From the NCBI RefSeq assembly GCF_024296865.1, contig NZ_CP101134.1, positions 2,976,001-3,040,000 on the forward strand: DNA of 64,000 bases, given 5' to 3'. Made by a program: the position numbers and the translations under genes. This DNA comes from Sphingobacterium sp. LZ7M1. Lineage in GTDB: Bacteria; Bacteroidota; Bacteroidia; Sphingobacteriales; Sphingobacteriaceae. The notes beneath the pieces were generated by a model. That model did not search any database, was not told where the DNA came from, and was given only the letters and a program-made list of their open reading frames with translations. How positions within the stretch are numbered: the stretch's first letter is position 1; each line of letters opens with the position of its first letter. Shown piece by piece: positions 18,501 through 27,809 of this stretch.

Positions 18501-18684
18501 GCTGGTTAGTACCTGCATCACGGACAACGCCTGAAACGGTCTGTTGCTGCAAATTAGTGGTTAGGACTGCGTTCGGTCCAAAGCTAACATTGGCATTAGC
18601 CGGACTGTAACTAGTTGCGAGGAGCACTAAGGGAATAATCCATAGCCTCTTGCCTCTACGAGTAAAATTGTCAGAATTCCACAT
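15556..18684 (-). CDS. SusC/RagA-family TonB-dependent outer-membrane transporter
   Basis: A 1042-residue receptor. After the signal peptide (ending around ANANVSF) comes a carboxypeptidase-regulatory-like domain (about 48-130; [24 protein letters not shown]), the SusC TonB-box region with [18 protein letters not shown], the plug domain with [10 protein letters not shown] and [30 protein letters not shown], and a 22-strand-type barrel ending in [10 protein letters not shown]. There is no N-terminal STN domain, so it is not of the anti-sigma-coupled type. It imports a substrate bound by the SusD protein encoded immediately downstream, using TonB energy. Confidence 0.96.
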   Translation of the reverse strand: [1042 protein letters not shown]

Positions 18685-19128
18685 AAAAATATAGTTAATA
18701 ATAAATAATGCTAAAACGATTTATAATTTTGGCTCTAAAAATCTCAAATACAGGTTTCCTAATTAAATAACTGTGTTAGGTGTTCTCTTCAATAGTTAAA
18801 GTTCATCACGAATTAACGCAATAAATTTGATTTCAGCTATACTTTTTAAAAATTTTATAAACTCTTTCGTGTTTTGTAATAATGGTTAAGGAATGTAAAT
18901 AGTTATAACTAGCTATTAAATTATATTCTAATAGCAAAGACAGCAATTCACAATAGTTAATTTTACCCAATAAATTTACAGGAAAATAATGGAAAACCTA
19001 AACGGAATTGTAGATATATTTCTATATAATCAGTAATTATGAGAAAATGTAATCCTGAAAAAATCAATAAATATTTTATTTCAAGACAATAAATGAAGTT
19101 TTTTGGAGGACATGGGAACAAGAAAGAC
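18685..19128. other. Intergenic region upstream of susC
   Basis: A 444-bp AT-rich spacer. It must hold the susC promoter on the minus strand, but I find no perfect TAnnTTTG box close to the gene, and no hairpin or repeat. A regulated promoter without consensus -7 sequence is possible. Confidence 0.45.
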
Positions 19129-19797
19129 TCAAGATTTTGACGCTAGGAATGAAATATCCTCAACTTCAAGCACATGCTTATTGTATCCATGTATGGATAC
19201 GACGATCATGGCTTTTGCGACTTCTTCTAAGGTTAGGAAATAGGTTTTGTTGAACGGTCTCAGGATTGGATAGAGGGCAGTAATCAGTTTAAAGATACCC
19301 TTGACATTTTTTGCACCGGGGGTAGGACGCATAAATGCGGGACGAAAATTGTACACAGCTTTAAAAGGAAGTTTCATCAGGTCATTTTCAGTTTTACCCT
19401 TTACTCTAGCCCACATGGTCCTTCCTTGTTCGGAACTGTCGGTTCCTGAACCCGAAACATAACAGAAAGTCATGTCTTTATTAATGGCCAACAGTTTTTT
19501 GGCAAAGCCTAAAGTTAGGTCATAAGTTAACATGCTGTATTTTTGTTCATCCATGCCTACGGAAGAAACCCCAGCACAGAAATAACAGGCATTGTACGAA
19601 GACAGATCCTCTCCTATGCTTTCAATATCCTGAATATCAGATAGAATCGCTTGTGATAATTTGGGGTGTTGTAGCGGATATTCCTTTCTGTTGACAATCA
19701 ACACCCTTTCTACTTCAGGATTGACTAAACATTCCTGAAGCACTCCTTCCCCAACCATTCCAGTTGCACCCGTAATAATCACTTTTAATTTTTGCAT
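19129..19797 (-). CDS. NAD(P)-binding Rossmann protein, SDR/epimerase-like
   Basis: With the ATG at 19797 the protein has 222 residues and opens directly with the nucleotide-binding strand MQKLKVIITGATGMVGEG, whose GATGMVG matches the extended-SDR/NmrA-type G-x2-G-x2-G loop. A second strand VERVLIVNRKEYPL supplies the usual basic residues after beta-2. Further segments CYFCAGVSSVGM, FCYVSGSGTD (the Ser of the SDR active site) and FRPAFMRPTPGAKN are typical of atypical SDRs annotated as NAD-dependent epimerases. The catalytic Tyr-x3-Lys is not evident, so activity may be altered. It is a single gene. Confidence 0.8.
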   Translation of the reverse strand: MQKLKVIITGATGMVGEGVLQECLVNPEVERVLIVNRKEYPLQHPKLSQAILSDIQDIESIGEDLSSYNACYFCAGVSSVGMDEQKYSMLTYDLTLGFAKKLLAINKDMTFCYVSGSGTDSSEQGRTMWARVKGKTENDLMKLPFKAVYNFRPAFMRPTPGAKNVKGIFKLITALYPILRPFNKTYFLTLEEVAKAMIVVSIHGYNKHVLEVEDISFLASKS

Positions 19798-20440
19798 ACC
19801 TATTCTAGATTCCAATATCTTGAACGAAAAATTCTACATAAATTATTCCAAAAATTGAATGTATAACCACATAAGTTTTAAACCCACATTAATTCACAAA
19901 TTGACTTCTTGCTATTGTTTCGTAAAAATTAACACAAATACATATTGCCGAAATATTATTCACCCAAATAACTAAACTACAAGCCCAACTATTGGATAAA
20001 TACGGGTATTAATATTAAATTAATATTATTAGCATGATTACTACTTCCTACCACAATCTTGATCCAGTGATCCGATCCAGTTAGCCTAGCTATCTGCCAT
20101 AGAATTCTATAAGGTCTTGGTTTCCATACCTCCAAACAGACCTCAAGAATAATGATTGATTTATACCCTTTTTTGATTTAGGATATCGATTTCGTCAAAT
20201 TAATAGAAGCTTTACATTCCCTTTGACCAATAATCCTTTTTTTAATACAGTTGTATGCTTTAAACTATGCTGATTTGGCCTTCCCTTTCGCTATGCTTGG
20301 TAGTTATTGAAAAAAATCAAGAATATTCTTAACCTAGAATAAACTTTTACTCATTTCCATTGTCTATCTTTAAACAATTAGCGCTAGAAGAAATTAAAAT
20401 AAAGCGCATTTAATGCCAACACACTAACTGATAACAGATT
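19798..20440. other. Long intergenic region, nothing recognised
   Basis: About 640 bp, AT-rich, between a leftward and a rightward gene. It should contain two promoters. TATCTTTA at about 20366 is one mismatch from the -7 consensus and lies 70 bp before the lipoprotein gene. I see no tRNA, conserved RNA or repeat. Confidence 0.45.
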
Positions 20441-21376
20441 ATGAAAAATTTCACTTTCCTATTCTTATTCCTATGCTTAAGCTTGTTTTTTACTAGCTGT
20501 GACAAGACCGAAGAAAAAATTGATTCTGAAGACCCATCCTTTCAACTCATTGAGAACCACAAGGAAATTAAAGGAAAAGTATCTTTCAATGGGGGGAATG
20601 AAAATTGCGGAAAAATTTATGTTTCGGCCCAAATTGAAGCTGCGGAAGGTAAATATGCTGAAATTACCTTTACCATACTCTCCAATGGTGAATTGGTATC
20701 CGTAAAGTACAACACAAACACTCCTACTGGACCTGGCGTTTTCTATTCCCAAACTATAGAGCCTAAAAAATCCTTTTCTATTGAAGACTTTAAATATGAC
20801 CCCCAGAATCAAACGGTGTCATTTAAATTTAAGGGAAAGATTTTTGAATTCCCTAATGCTAAATCTGAAAGGGAAATCGAGGGATCCATCCAGGCCAAAG
20901 AGATTGGATCTGTGGGATGTGAAGCCCTCATTTTTGACATTAGAACCACTAATCCAAAATTTCAGTTCTTTTCGACAACAAGCTCTTCTGGTAAATCGCT
21001 CTCCAACGTTACGAATGAATATTATGATTACAGGTATAATACCTTTTCCAATTCAGGCCAACATTTGGTATTAAAATTAGAAAATGGCATATCCAGCTAT
21101 TTGGGTCAAGAAATTGATCTTGATGTAGAAAACCAAAAAAACTGGGCTGAATATATGGAATACATAGGACCTTTTACTGCAAATTACAACTATAGTATAA
21201 ATCCAGGAGAGTGGAAAAAATTTAAGGTCAAGGGAAAAATCCAATCCCTAAAAAAGCATTCAAATCCTCCAGAGAGTTTTGGAACTTATTACGAGGGTTT
21301 CATGGTTTTAGATATCTATGATAACGAGAAGCTGATCGTTGAAAATGCTGTCTTACCTTTCGAGCTAAGTAAATAA
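20441..21376 (+). CDS. Hypothetical lipoprotein
   Basis: A 311-residue protein with a lipoprotein signal peptide (lipobox FFTSC, Cys20) and then DKTEEKIDSED. The mature part is strand-rich, with repeated K-G-K-x-F/K turns (EIKGKVSF, FKFKGKIFEF, KVKGKIQS), which suggests a beta-sandwich or a small domain repeated two or three times. I recognise no family and no catalytic motif. It is followed by a strong terminator at 21396-21435 and is transcribed alone. Confidence 0.65.
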   Translation: MKNFTFLFLFLCLSLFFTSCDKTEEKIDSEDPSFQLIENHKEIKGKVSFNGGNENCGKIYVSAQIEAAEGKYAEITFTILSNGELVSVKYNTNTPTGPGVFYSQTIEPKKSFSIEDFKYDPQNQTVSFKFKGKIFEFPNAKSEREIEGSIQAKEIGSVGCEALIFDIRTTNPKFQFFSTTSSSGKSLSNVTNEYYDYRYNTFSNSGQHLVLKLENGISSYLGQEIDLDVENQKNWAEYMEYIGPFTANYNYSINPGEWKKFKVKGKIQSLKKHSNPPESFGTYYEGFMVLDIYDNEKLIVENAVLPFELSK

Positions 21377-21395
21377 AAATCTTTAAGTAAAGGCT

Positions 21396-21435
21396 AAAAA
21401 AGACATCCAATTTAACTTAAATTGGATGTCTTTTT
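21396..21435 (+). terminator. Strong rho-independent terminator
   Basis: Stem of about 18 bp, core AGACATCCAATTTA / TAAATTGGATGTCT, loop ACT, flanked by A and T runs. It ends the lipoprotein gene and lies just before the LacI-type gene, so the LacI start must be downstream of it. Confidence 0.88.
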
Positions 21436-21532
21436 ATTAAAAAGGAAGAATAAATTGCCAAAACCATTTAAAATTTGTTTATTTAAATTTTTAGAAATCT
21501 CCCTATCAGGATCATTTCAGGATGAACTAATT

Positions 21533-22561
21533 ATGACAGAACGTAAGACTTTAAAGGATATTGCCAGAGACTTAAAACTATCTATTTCTACCGTTTCCAA
21601 GTCTCTATCAGATAGTTATGAAATCAGCGAGTCTACTAAAAAAATGGTAAAAGACTATGCTGAAAAACATAACTATGTCCCTAACAAGGTCGCTCGGACA
21701 TTGAAAACAGGCAAGACCAACACGATTGGTGTCATCGTTTTTAATATCAGCAATACGTTTATCTCCCAAGTCCTTGATGGGATCCATAAGGGATCCCAAA
21801 TTGATAAATATGATATCATCATCATGCAGAGCCGTGATGATGTCAATTTGGAAAAGCATGCCATTGAGGTGCTAAAGATGCGTGGAATTGATGGCCTTTT
21901 GATATCCCCTGTTTCTTTCAATTCAAACTATGAACAACTAAAGAGCCTACAGGATTCGGGGATCCCAGTGGTTCTATTTGACCGGGTAAACCATGACCTG
22001 CAAACCCATAAGGTTGGAATAGACAACCAACTGAGTGCCTATGATGCCACCGAACACCTCCTGAACTCTGGAAGGAAGAATATTTTACATATCACGGGTA
22101 AAAACATAGGAGTTTCGGAAGCCAGATTAGTAGGGTTCCAGAAATGCCTGAAAGACCATAAGATAGAATTTGATAATAATTTTTACCTAGAATGTGACTA
22201 TAGCAAACATGATGAAATCGAAGATTCAATCATAAAAAAGCTGAACTATCTAAAATCTACAGGAAACATGGTCAATGCCATCTTTGGTGCAACCGATGAC
22301 ATCACCACCCTGACCTTGGGCATATTAGCTGAAATGAACATCAAGGTTCCCGAAGAGGTTTCAGTCATAGGTTTCTCCAATATTAGGATTCCAAACTCCC
22401 TTAACCCATCCCTTTCCACAGTGGTTCAACCTACAGAAGAGATTGGAATGATTGCCTTCCAAAAGTTAGTCGAGCTGATCAATGCCAAATACCCAATTGA
22501 AGAATATGAAACCATTGAACTAAAGACTAAATTGATCCCTAGGAAATCTTCAGTACTCTAA
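21533..22561 (+). CDS. LacI-family transcriptional regulator
   Basis: The frame is open from 21422, but ATG 21533 is chosen: the longer version would begin inside the terminator, and this start places the DNA-binding domain at the very N-terminus as usual. Residues 5-60 are the LacI helix-turn-helix: TLKDIARDLKLSISTVSKSLSDSYEIS, then the hinge NKVARTLKTGKTNTIGVIV. The rest (about 62-335) is the periplasmic-binding-protein fold for effector binding, including GLLISPVSF, VVLFDRV and VIGFSNIRIP. These regulators usually repress carbohydrate-uptake genes in response to a sugar. No target gene is adjacent; susCD (2.8 kb away) or the GH31 gene are candidates only by inference. Confidence 0.93.
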   Translation: MTERKTLKDIARDLKLSISTVSKSLSDSYEISESTKKMVKDYAEKHNYVPNKVARTLKTGKTNTIGVIVFNISNTFISQVLDGIHKGSQIDKYDIIIMQSRDDVNLEKHAIEVLKMRGIDGLLISPVSFNSNYEQLKSLQDSGIPVVLFDRVNHDLQTHKVGIDNQLSAYDATEHLLNSGRKNILHITGKNIGVSEARLVGFQKCLKDHKIEFDNNFYLECDYSKHDEIEDSIIKKLNYLKSTGNMVNAIFGATDDITTLTLGILAEMNIKVPEEVSVIGFSNIRIPNSLNPSLSTVVQPTEEIGMIAFQKLVELINAKYPIEEYETIELKTKLIPRKSSVL

Positions 22562-22565
22562 AAGC

Positions 22566-22597
22566 AAAAACACCTATAACAAAGTACAGGTGCTTTT
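22566..22597. terminator. Likely bidirectional terminator between lacI-type gene and barrel gene
   Basis: CACCTaTA / TAcAGGTG imperfect stem with a short loop, A-rich on the left and T-rich on the right, between two convergent genes. Confidence 0.5.
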
Positions 22598-22607
22598 AAA
22601 TAATATC

Positions 22608-23078
22608 TTAAATTCTATAACGTAATCCTATAAAAATCGTAGATGGATCAATTCCTTCTGCTTCAAAATAAAACTTAGGTTTGTATCCCACAAAAGGAGA
22701 AAACTTCTTGATGTCGAACTGGAATCCAGCCAGCGCATTTATGATAATATCATTAGCATCCGTTCCGCGAATCCCTTCAAAACCTAATCCTGCCCCAACA
22801 AACACACTCGGCATCTTTTTCAAGAGCAATACGGTATATAGATAATCGGCACCTATATAGCAAACATCATAATCACCTAATCCTACCTGAGCTTGAATAG
22901 CTTGTCTTTCTCTGAAATCATATTTAGCATTGACCGAATATAGCTTGGCATAGGTGGGCGACTCCATGTTCCATTCTAAATGTGCTCCGATAGAAAATGG
23001 ATTAGACTGGGCATTGGAATGCAAATGAATAATAGTAATTAGAGTTAACAAGAAAAGACTCTTTGTAATTTTAAGCAT
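22608..23078 (-). CDS. Small secreted protein, predicted outer-membrane beta-barrel
   Basis: A 156-residue protein with a Sec signal peptide ending at HSNAQS (about residue 25). The mature part alternates hydrophobic and polar residues with glycines at strand ends (SIGAHLEWNM, IQAQVGLGDYDVCYIGADYLYTVLLL, VFVGAGLGFEGI, LAGFQFDIKKFSPFVGYKP) and ends with a strand closing in aromatic/basic residues (TIFIGLRYRI). This suggests an eight-stranded outer-membrane barrel. No specific function can be given. Promoter elements at 23111-23139 fit a short 5' leader. Confidence 0.7.
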   Translation of the reverse strand: MLKITKSLFLLTLITIIHLHSNAQSNPFSIGAHLEWNMESPTYAKLYSVNAKYDFRERQAIQAQVGLGDYDVCYIGADYLYTVLLLKKMPSVFVGAGLGFEGIRGTDANDIIINALAGFQFDIKKFSPFVGYKPKFYFEAEGIDPSTIFIGLRYRI

Positions 23079-23110
23079 AATGATTTGTTAGTGGGTTAAT
23101 AAATAATCGT

Positions 23111-23139
23111 CAAATATATAAAAATAACTACATCAACAA
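23111..23139 (-). promoter_or_regulatory. Promoter of the small barrel protein gene
   Basis: On the minus strand, TTG (23139-23137), 18 bases, then TATATTTG (23118-23111), a full match to the -7 consensus TAnnTTTG. The start of transcription would be about 28 nt upstream of the ATG at 23078. Confidence 0.6.
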
Positions 23140-23143
23140 TGCT

Positions 23144-23177
23144 AAAAATAAAAAGGGAGCAGAATTACCGCTCCCTT
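23144..23177 (-). terminator. Rho-independent terminator of the RND operon
   Basis: On the minus strand: stem AAGGGAGC / GCTCCCTT, 9-base loop, then TTTATTTTT. Lies 33 bp after the outer-membrane channel gene's stop. Confidence 0.85.
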
Positions 23178-23209
23178 GAAAACTAACCCTAATAATATTA
23201 GAAGGAAGT

Positions 23210-24658
23210 TTATTTCCACCCCCCTCCTAATGCTTTATATACATTAACAACTGCATTGAGTTGTTGTTTTTTTGTTTCGATTAATTCGAGCTTTGCATCC
23301 AATACGTCCCTTTGTGTCATCAAAACTTCTAAATAATCTGCCCTTGCAGACTTGAAGAGTTCATTGGATACATCAATGGATTTATTCAATGCATCCACTT
23401 CTTGGTTCTTATAGACATATCCTTTCTCCAAATTGTCAATATTGGACAGCTGGGTAGATACTTCGGTGAAAGCATTCAACAGGGTCCGTTCATAATTATA
23501 GATGGCTTGGATCTGCCTTGCATTTGCGGAATTGAATTCCGCCTTGATGGCGTTCTTATTCAAAAGTGGTGCAGTAAGGTCCCCCGCTAAATTATATAAC
23601 AAGGATTCCGGCAACCTGAAAAGATAAGATGGTTTAAATGCCTGAAGACCAAAAGCAGCTGAGATATCCAGTGAAGGATAGAATTCCTTTTTGGCCACCT
23701 GTACATCCAATTTTGACGCAGCAAGTTCATGCTCTGCCTGTAGGATATCAGGGCGGTTATTCAGCAATTGACTTGGAATCCCCGTTCTCACCGTTGCAGG
23801 AACTAGATCAATGAAATTAGCTTGGTTTCTTGCAATTTCCTGCGGATACCTACCTAAGAGAAAATTGATCCTGTTTTCCGTTTCCTTGATCTGTTGCAAG
23901 GTAGAAAATTCCATTCCCTTGGTTTTTGCAACCTCTGCCTCAAACTTTTTAACAGCCAATTCCGTTACCCGGGTTGCTTCCTTTTGGATCTTCACGACCT
24001 CCAAGGCTTTTTCCTGCAGCTGAATGTTCTGACGAATGATGGACAGTTGATTATCCAAGGCCAATAACTCATAATAGGAATTGGCCACTTCAGCAATCAG
24101 GCTGCTCAGCACAAAGTTCTTACCTTCCACGGTTGCCAAATAACGGTTTACCGCTGCCTGTTCAGAATCTTTTAACTTTCGCCAGATATCAACCTCCCAA
24201 TGGGCAAAAACAGAAACATTTAGATCACCTAAGGGATCGGGCATCTCATGTCCAGGAGTAATTTCTGTGGAAGCATCACCTGCTCCTTGCGAGGTATAGC
24301 GACCCACTTTTTCGACTCCACCCCCAGCTCCAATGTCCACGATAGGTTTCAATGCTCCTTTTCGGAGCATGATATCATTCTTGGCAATCTCCAGTTCCTG
24401 AAGGGTAATGTTCAGTTCCTGATTATTCTTTAAAGCAGTATCGATCAAGGAAATCAGGTTTGGATCTGTAAAGAACTCCCTCCATTTCACGTTGCCTGAG
24501 TTTGTGGTATCTTGGCTGGCCAATGAATCCACAAAACTGGTCGGCATTACTTTATTTTCTTTCTTCTGCGTTGCCTGAGGCACTTTACAGCTTGATACAG
24601 AAAGTGCCAATATTCCGACGGCAACCCAATTGAAGTAGTTATATTTTTTATTTTCCAT
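23210..24658 (-). CDS. RND efflux outer-membrane channel, OprM/NodT family lipoprotein
   Basis: A 482-residue TolC-like protein with a lipoprotein signal (ALSVSSC, Cys24). It has the duplicated helical-hairpin architecture: SFVDSLASQDTTNSGNVKWREFFTDPNLISLIDTAL is the start of the first half, and ELAASKLDVQVAKKEFYPSLDISAAFG the second. It also has the NRPDILQAE motif typical of the NodT family. Three copies would form the outer-membrane exit duct. Its start overlaps the pump gene by 11 bases, so it is the third gene of the adaptor-pump-channel operon. Confidence 0.95.
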   Translation of the reverse strand: MENKKYNYFNWVAVGILALSVSSCKVPQATQKKENKVMPTSFVDSLASQDTTNSGNVKWREFFTDPNLISLIDTALKNNQELNITLQELEIAKNDIMLRKGALKPIVDIGAGGGVEKVGRYTSQGAGDASTEITPGHEMPDPLGDLNVSVFAHWEVDIWRKLKDSEQAAVNRYLATVEGKNFVLSSLIAEVANSYYELLALDNQLSIIRQNIQLQEKALEVVKIQKEATRVTELAVKKFEAEVAKTKGMEFSTLQQIKETENRINFLLGRYPQEIARNQANFIDLVPATVRTGIPSQLLNNRPDILQAEHELAASKLDVQVAKKEFYPSLDISAAFGLQAFKPSYLFRLPESLLYNLAGDLTAPLLNKNAIKAEFNSANARQIQAIYNYERTLLNAFTEVSTQLSNIDNLEKGYVYKNQEVDALNKSIDVSNELFKSARADYLEVLMTQRDVLDAKLELIETKKQQLNAVVNVYKALGGGWK

Positions 24659-27600
24659 CGATTTCTTCAGATAAAGGGTTTTCGTCTTCTTGTTTAATCA
24701 ATTTACGTTTGGAGGCGATTGTCCCGAAAATAAAGTACAATCCCGGGATCACAAGGACCCCGAAGATGGTACCGAACAGCATCCCTCCTGCCGCCGCGGT
24801 ACCAATCGTTCGGTTCCCAATAGCACCTGGACCCGTAGCCAGGACTAATGGAATTAATCCTGCAATAAATGCAAATGAGGTCATCAAGATCGGTCTGAAA
24901 CGGACTTTTGCACCTTCCATGGCTGCTTCAAAAATGCTCAGGCCTTCTTGATGTTTCTGAACAGCGAACTCCACGATCAACACGGCATTCTTACCCAGCA
25001 GACCGATCAGCATGACCAGTGCAACCTGCGCATAGATGTTATTCTCAAGATGCAGCAGTTTCAATAGGAAAAAGGCACCGAAGATTCCGACAGGTAGGGA
25101 AAGTATCACAGCAAATGGGAGGATAAAACTCTCATATTGCGCTGCCAAAATCAAATAGACAAAGCCTAAACAGATCATGAATATATAAATGGCCTGGTTA
25201 CCACGGGCTACCTCATCCTTCGAAATACCGGCCCAATCAATGGCATAGCCACGTTGCAAGCTTTTCAGAGCAACTTCATTTACTACATTGATCGCTTCGC
25301 CAGAACTAAAGCCCTGTTTCGCTGACCCAGAAATCTCTGATGCCAAATACATATTATGTCGGGTAATCTCTGAAAGTCCATATACCTTTTCCATATGCAT
25401 AAACTCAGAAAATGGCACCATTTCGCCTTTATCATTTTTGGCATATAGCTTTAAGATATCCTCAGGCAAGGCTCTATATTGAGGTAAAGCCTGAACCATG
25501 ACCTTATATTGTCTATCGAACTTGATGAAGTTGGTTTCATAGTTCGATCCCACCAAGGTAGACAGGGTGGTCATCGCATTATCTATGGAAATACCCTTTT
25601 GTTGAGCTATTTCATTATCGATTTTTAAAAGGTATTGCGGAAAACTTGCACTAAAGAATGTAAATACAGATGCCAGTCCAGGCCTATTGTTCAACTCCTT
25701 TACAAAATCCTTGCTCACTTGTTCCATTTTCTGGAAATCATTGTTACCGGTTTTATCCAACAACCTTAATTCAAATCCTCCGGCTGCTCCATAACCAGGT
25801 ACTGCTGGTGGTTGGAAGAACTCAATGGATGCTCCAGGAATGTTTTCAGCACTTTTCTCCAATTGCTCAATGATCTCTAAAGCTGATTCCTTCCTTTCTT
25901 CCCAACCTTTCAAATTGATCAATAGTGTCCCGGTATTTGCTGCCGTTCCTTCATTCAGGATTTCATAACCTGCAAGTGAAGAAACGGATGCTACACCATC
26001 GATATCCTCTGCTTCTTTCTGCAAATCCAATGCAGCCTTATTTGTCCGTTCCAAGGTTGATCCTGGTGGGGTCTGTATAATGGCATAAATCATCCCTTGG
26101 TCTTCATTGGGGATAAAGCCTGAAGGCACACTATTATTTAGGAAATAGGCTCCAATACAAAAACCGATCAATATCAGGAAGGTTAATATGCGTTTGTTTA
26201 CAATCTTACTCAGCAACTTGACATAGCGGTTCTGCATATTGTCAAATCCTCTATTGAAGGAATCCAGGAATTTATCAACGATGGATTTCTTACGAGGCTT
26301 TCCATGGTTGTTCTTTAGGAGAATGGCACATAATGCCGGAGTCAAGGTCAATGCCACAATACCAGAAAGGATAATGGAGGTCGCCATGGTAATCGAGAAC
26401 TGACGGTAAAAGATGCCGACAGGTCCCGACATAAAGGCTACAGGAATAAACACCGCAGCCATCAAAAAGGTAATCGCAATAATTGCACCTGCAATTTCAT
26501 GCATAGCCTTTTTGGTTGCTTTATAGGCCGATACATGGTGTTCCTCCATCTTCTTGTGCACTGCCTCGATGACGACGATTGCATCATCAACGACCACCCC
26601 AATAGCCAGCACCAAGGCAAAAAGGGTGATCAAGTTGATGCTGATCCCAAAAAATTGCATAAACAAGAATGCTCCGATCAAAGACACAGGAACGGCAATC
26701 GTCGGGATCAAGGTCGATCGTAAATCCCCTAAAAACAGAAACACCACAAAAGCCACCAAAATAAAGGCTTCGACCAAGGTATGTACTACCTTTTCCATAG
26801 AAGCATCCAAGAATTTGGATACATCGTAACTTATCTCATAGTGCAGCCCTTTGGGAAAAGATTGCTGCAGCTCTTCCATTTTCGCCTTGACATCCTTGAT
26901 TACCTGAGAGGCATTACTTCCATAGGATTGTTTCAGGACAATCGCTGCAGAAGGTCTCCCGTTCAAGGTGGAGTAGATATCGTACATGGCAGAACCGAAA
27001 TGTATATCGGCTACATCTTTCAATCTCAAGATCTCCCCATTTGGATTTACCTTAAGGATGATATTGCCATATTCCTCCTCCGTCGTAAAACGCCCGGAAT
27101 ACTTTAGGATATACTCAAAGGATTGGGATTTTATACCCGAAGACTCACCGGCTCGACCTGGAGAAGCTTCTAGGCTCTGTTCCTCAAGGGCTTTCATCAC
27201 TTCTTCTGAAGAAACCTTATAGGCTGTCATCCGATCGGGTTTCAACCAAATACGCATGGCATATTCCCTGTTTCCCAAGATATCGGCGACACCCACACCT
27301 GGAACACGCCTCAACTCTGACACCACATTGATATCGGCAAAGTTGTACATGAAATTCCCATCCAAATCCTTTTCGTCACTGTACATATTGATGTACATCA
27401 ACATATTGGATTCCTCACGGGTTATTTTTACCCCTTCACGGACCACAATCGGTGGAAGCTTATTGACTACCGAAGCTACCCTGTTCTGTACATTGACGGA
27501 GGCTTGGTTAGGGTCGGTCCCTAAATCAAAAACGATCTGAATACTGGCTTCCCCATCATTTCCGGCATCGGAAGCCATATATTTCATGCCGGGCACCCCA

Positions 27601-27809
27601 TTGATTGCCCTTTCTAATGGGATGATGACGGCTTTGATCATCAACTCTCCATTCGCACCTGGATATTCTGCTTTCACATTTACCTTCGGTGGAGAGATTG
27701 ACGGAAATTGTGTTACTGGCAATTGTGTCATGGCCAATACCCCTAAGAATACGATAATAAGGGATATGACAATAGAAAGTACCGGTCTATTTATAAATCT
27801 GTTAAACAT
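24648..27809 (-). CDS. RND efflux pump, AcrB-like (HAE1 family)
   Basis: A 1053-residue inner-membrane pump of standard HAE1 length with 12 helices and two large periplasmic loops. Key proton-relay residues are present: the Asp pair in IGVVVDDAIVVIEAVHKKM (helix 4) and the Lys in GLLGKNAVLIVEFA (helix 10). Typical family blocks include the N-terminal FINRPVLSIVISLIIVFLGVLAM and GFIPNEDQGMIYAIIQTPPGSTLERT. It pumps amphipathic toxins, antibiotics or bile-like compounds from the periplasm with the adaptor encoded 25 bp upstream and the channel encoded downstream. The substrate range cannot be read from sequence. Confidence 0.97.
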   Translation of the reverse strand: MFNRFINRPVLSIVISLIIVFLGVLAMTQLPVTQFPSISPPKVNVKAEYPGANGELMIKAVIIPLERAINGVPGMKYMASDAGNDGEASIQIVFDLGTDPNQASVNVQNRVASVVNKLPPIVVREGVKITREESNMLMYINMYSDEKDLDGNFMYNFADINVVSELRRVPGVGVADILGNREYAMRIWLKPDRMTAYKVSSEEVMKALEEQSLEASPGRAGESSGIKSQSFEYILKYSGRFTTEEEYGNIILKVNPNGEILRLKDVADIHFGSAMYDIYSTLNGRPSAAIVLKQSYGSNASQVIKDVKAKMEELQQSFPKGLHYEISYDVSKFLDASMEKVVHTLVEAFILVAFVVFLFLGDLRSTLIPTIAVPVSLIGAFLFMQFFGISINLITLFALVLAIGVVVDDAIVVIEAVHKKMEEHHVSAYKATKKAMHEIAGAIIAITFLMAAVFIPVAFMSGPVGIFYRQFSITMATSIILSGIVALTLTPALCAILLKNNHGKPRKKSIVDKFLDSFNRGFDNMQNRYVKLLSKIVNKRILTFLILIGFCIGAYFLNNSVPSGFIPNEDQGMIYAIIQTPPGSTLERTNKAALDLQKEAEDIDGVASVSSLAGYEILNEGTAANTGTLLINLKGWEERKESALEIIEQLEKSAENIPGASIEFFQPPAVPGYGAAGGFELRLLDKTGNNDFQKMEQVSKDFVKELNNRPGLASVFTFFSASFPQYLLKIDNEIAQQKGISIDNAMTTLSTLVGSNYETNFIKFDRQYKVMVQALPQYRALPEDILKLYAKNDKGEMVPFSEFMHMEKVYGLSEITRHNMYLASEISGSAKQGFSSGEAINVVNEVALKSLQRGYAIDWAGISKDEVARGNQAIYIFMICLGFVYLILAAQYESFILPFAVILSLPVGIFGAFFLLKLLHLENNIYAQVALVMLIGLLGKNAVLIVEFAVQKHQEGLSIFEAAMEGAKVRFRPILMTSFAFIAGLIPLVLATGPGAIGNRTIGTAAAGGMLFGTIFGVLVIPGLYFIFGTIASKRKLIKQEDENPLSEEIDGK

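Noticed and set aside
21422..21532. 37-codon extension of the LacI-type regulator
   Set aside because: It begins inside a strong terminator; LacI proteins start directly with the helix-turn-helix.
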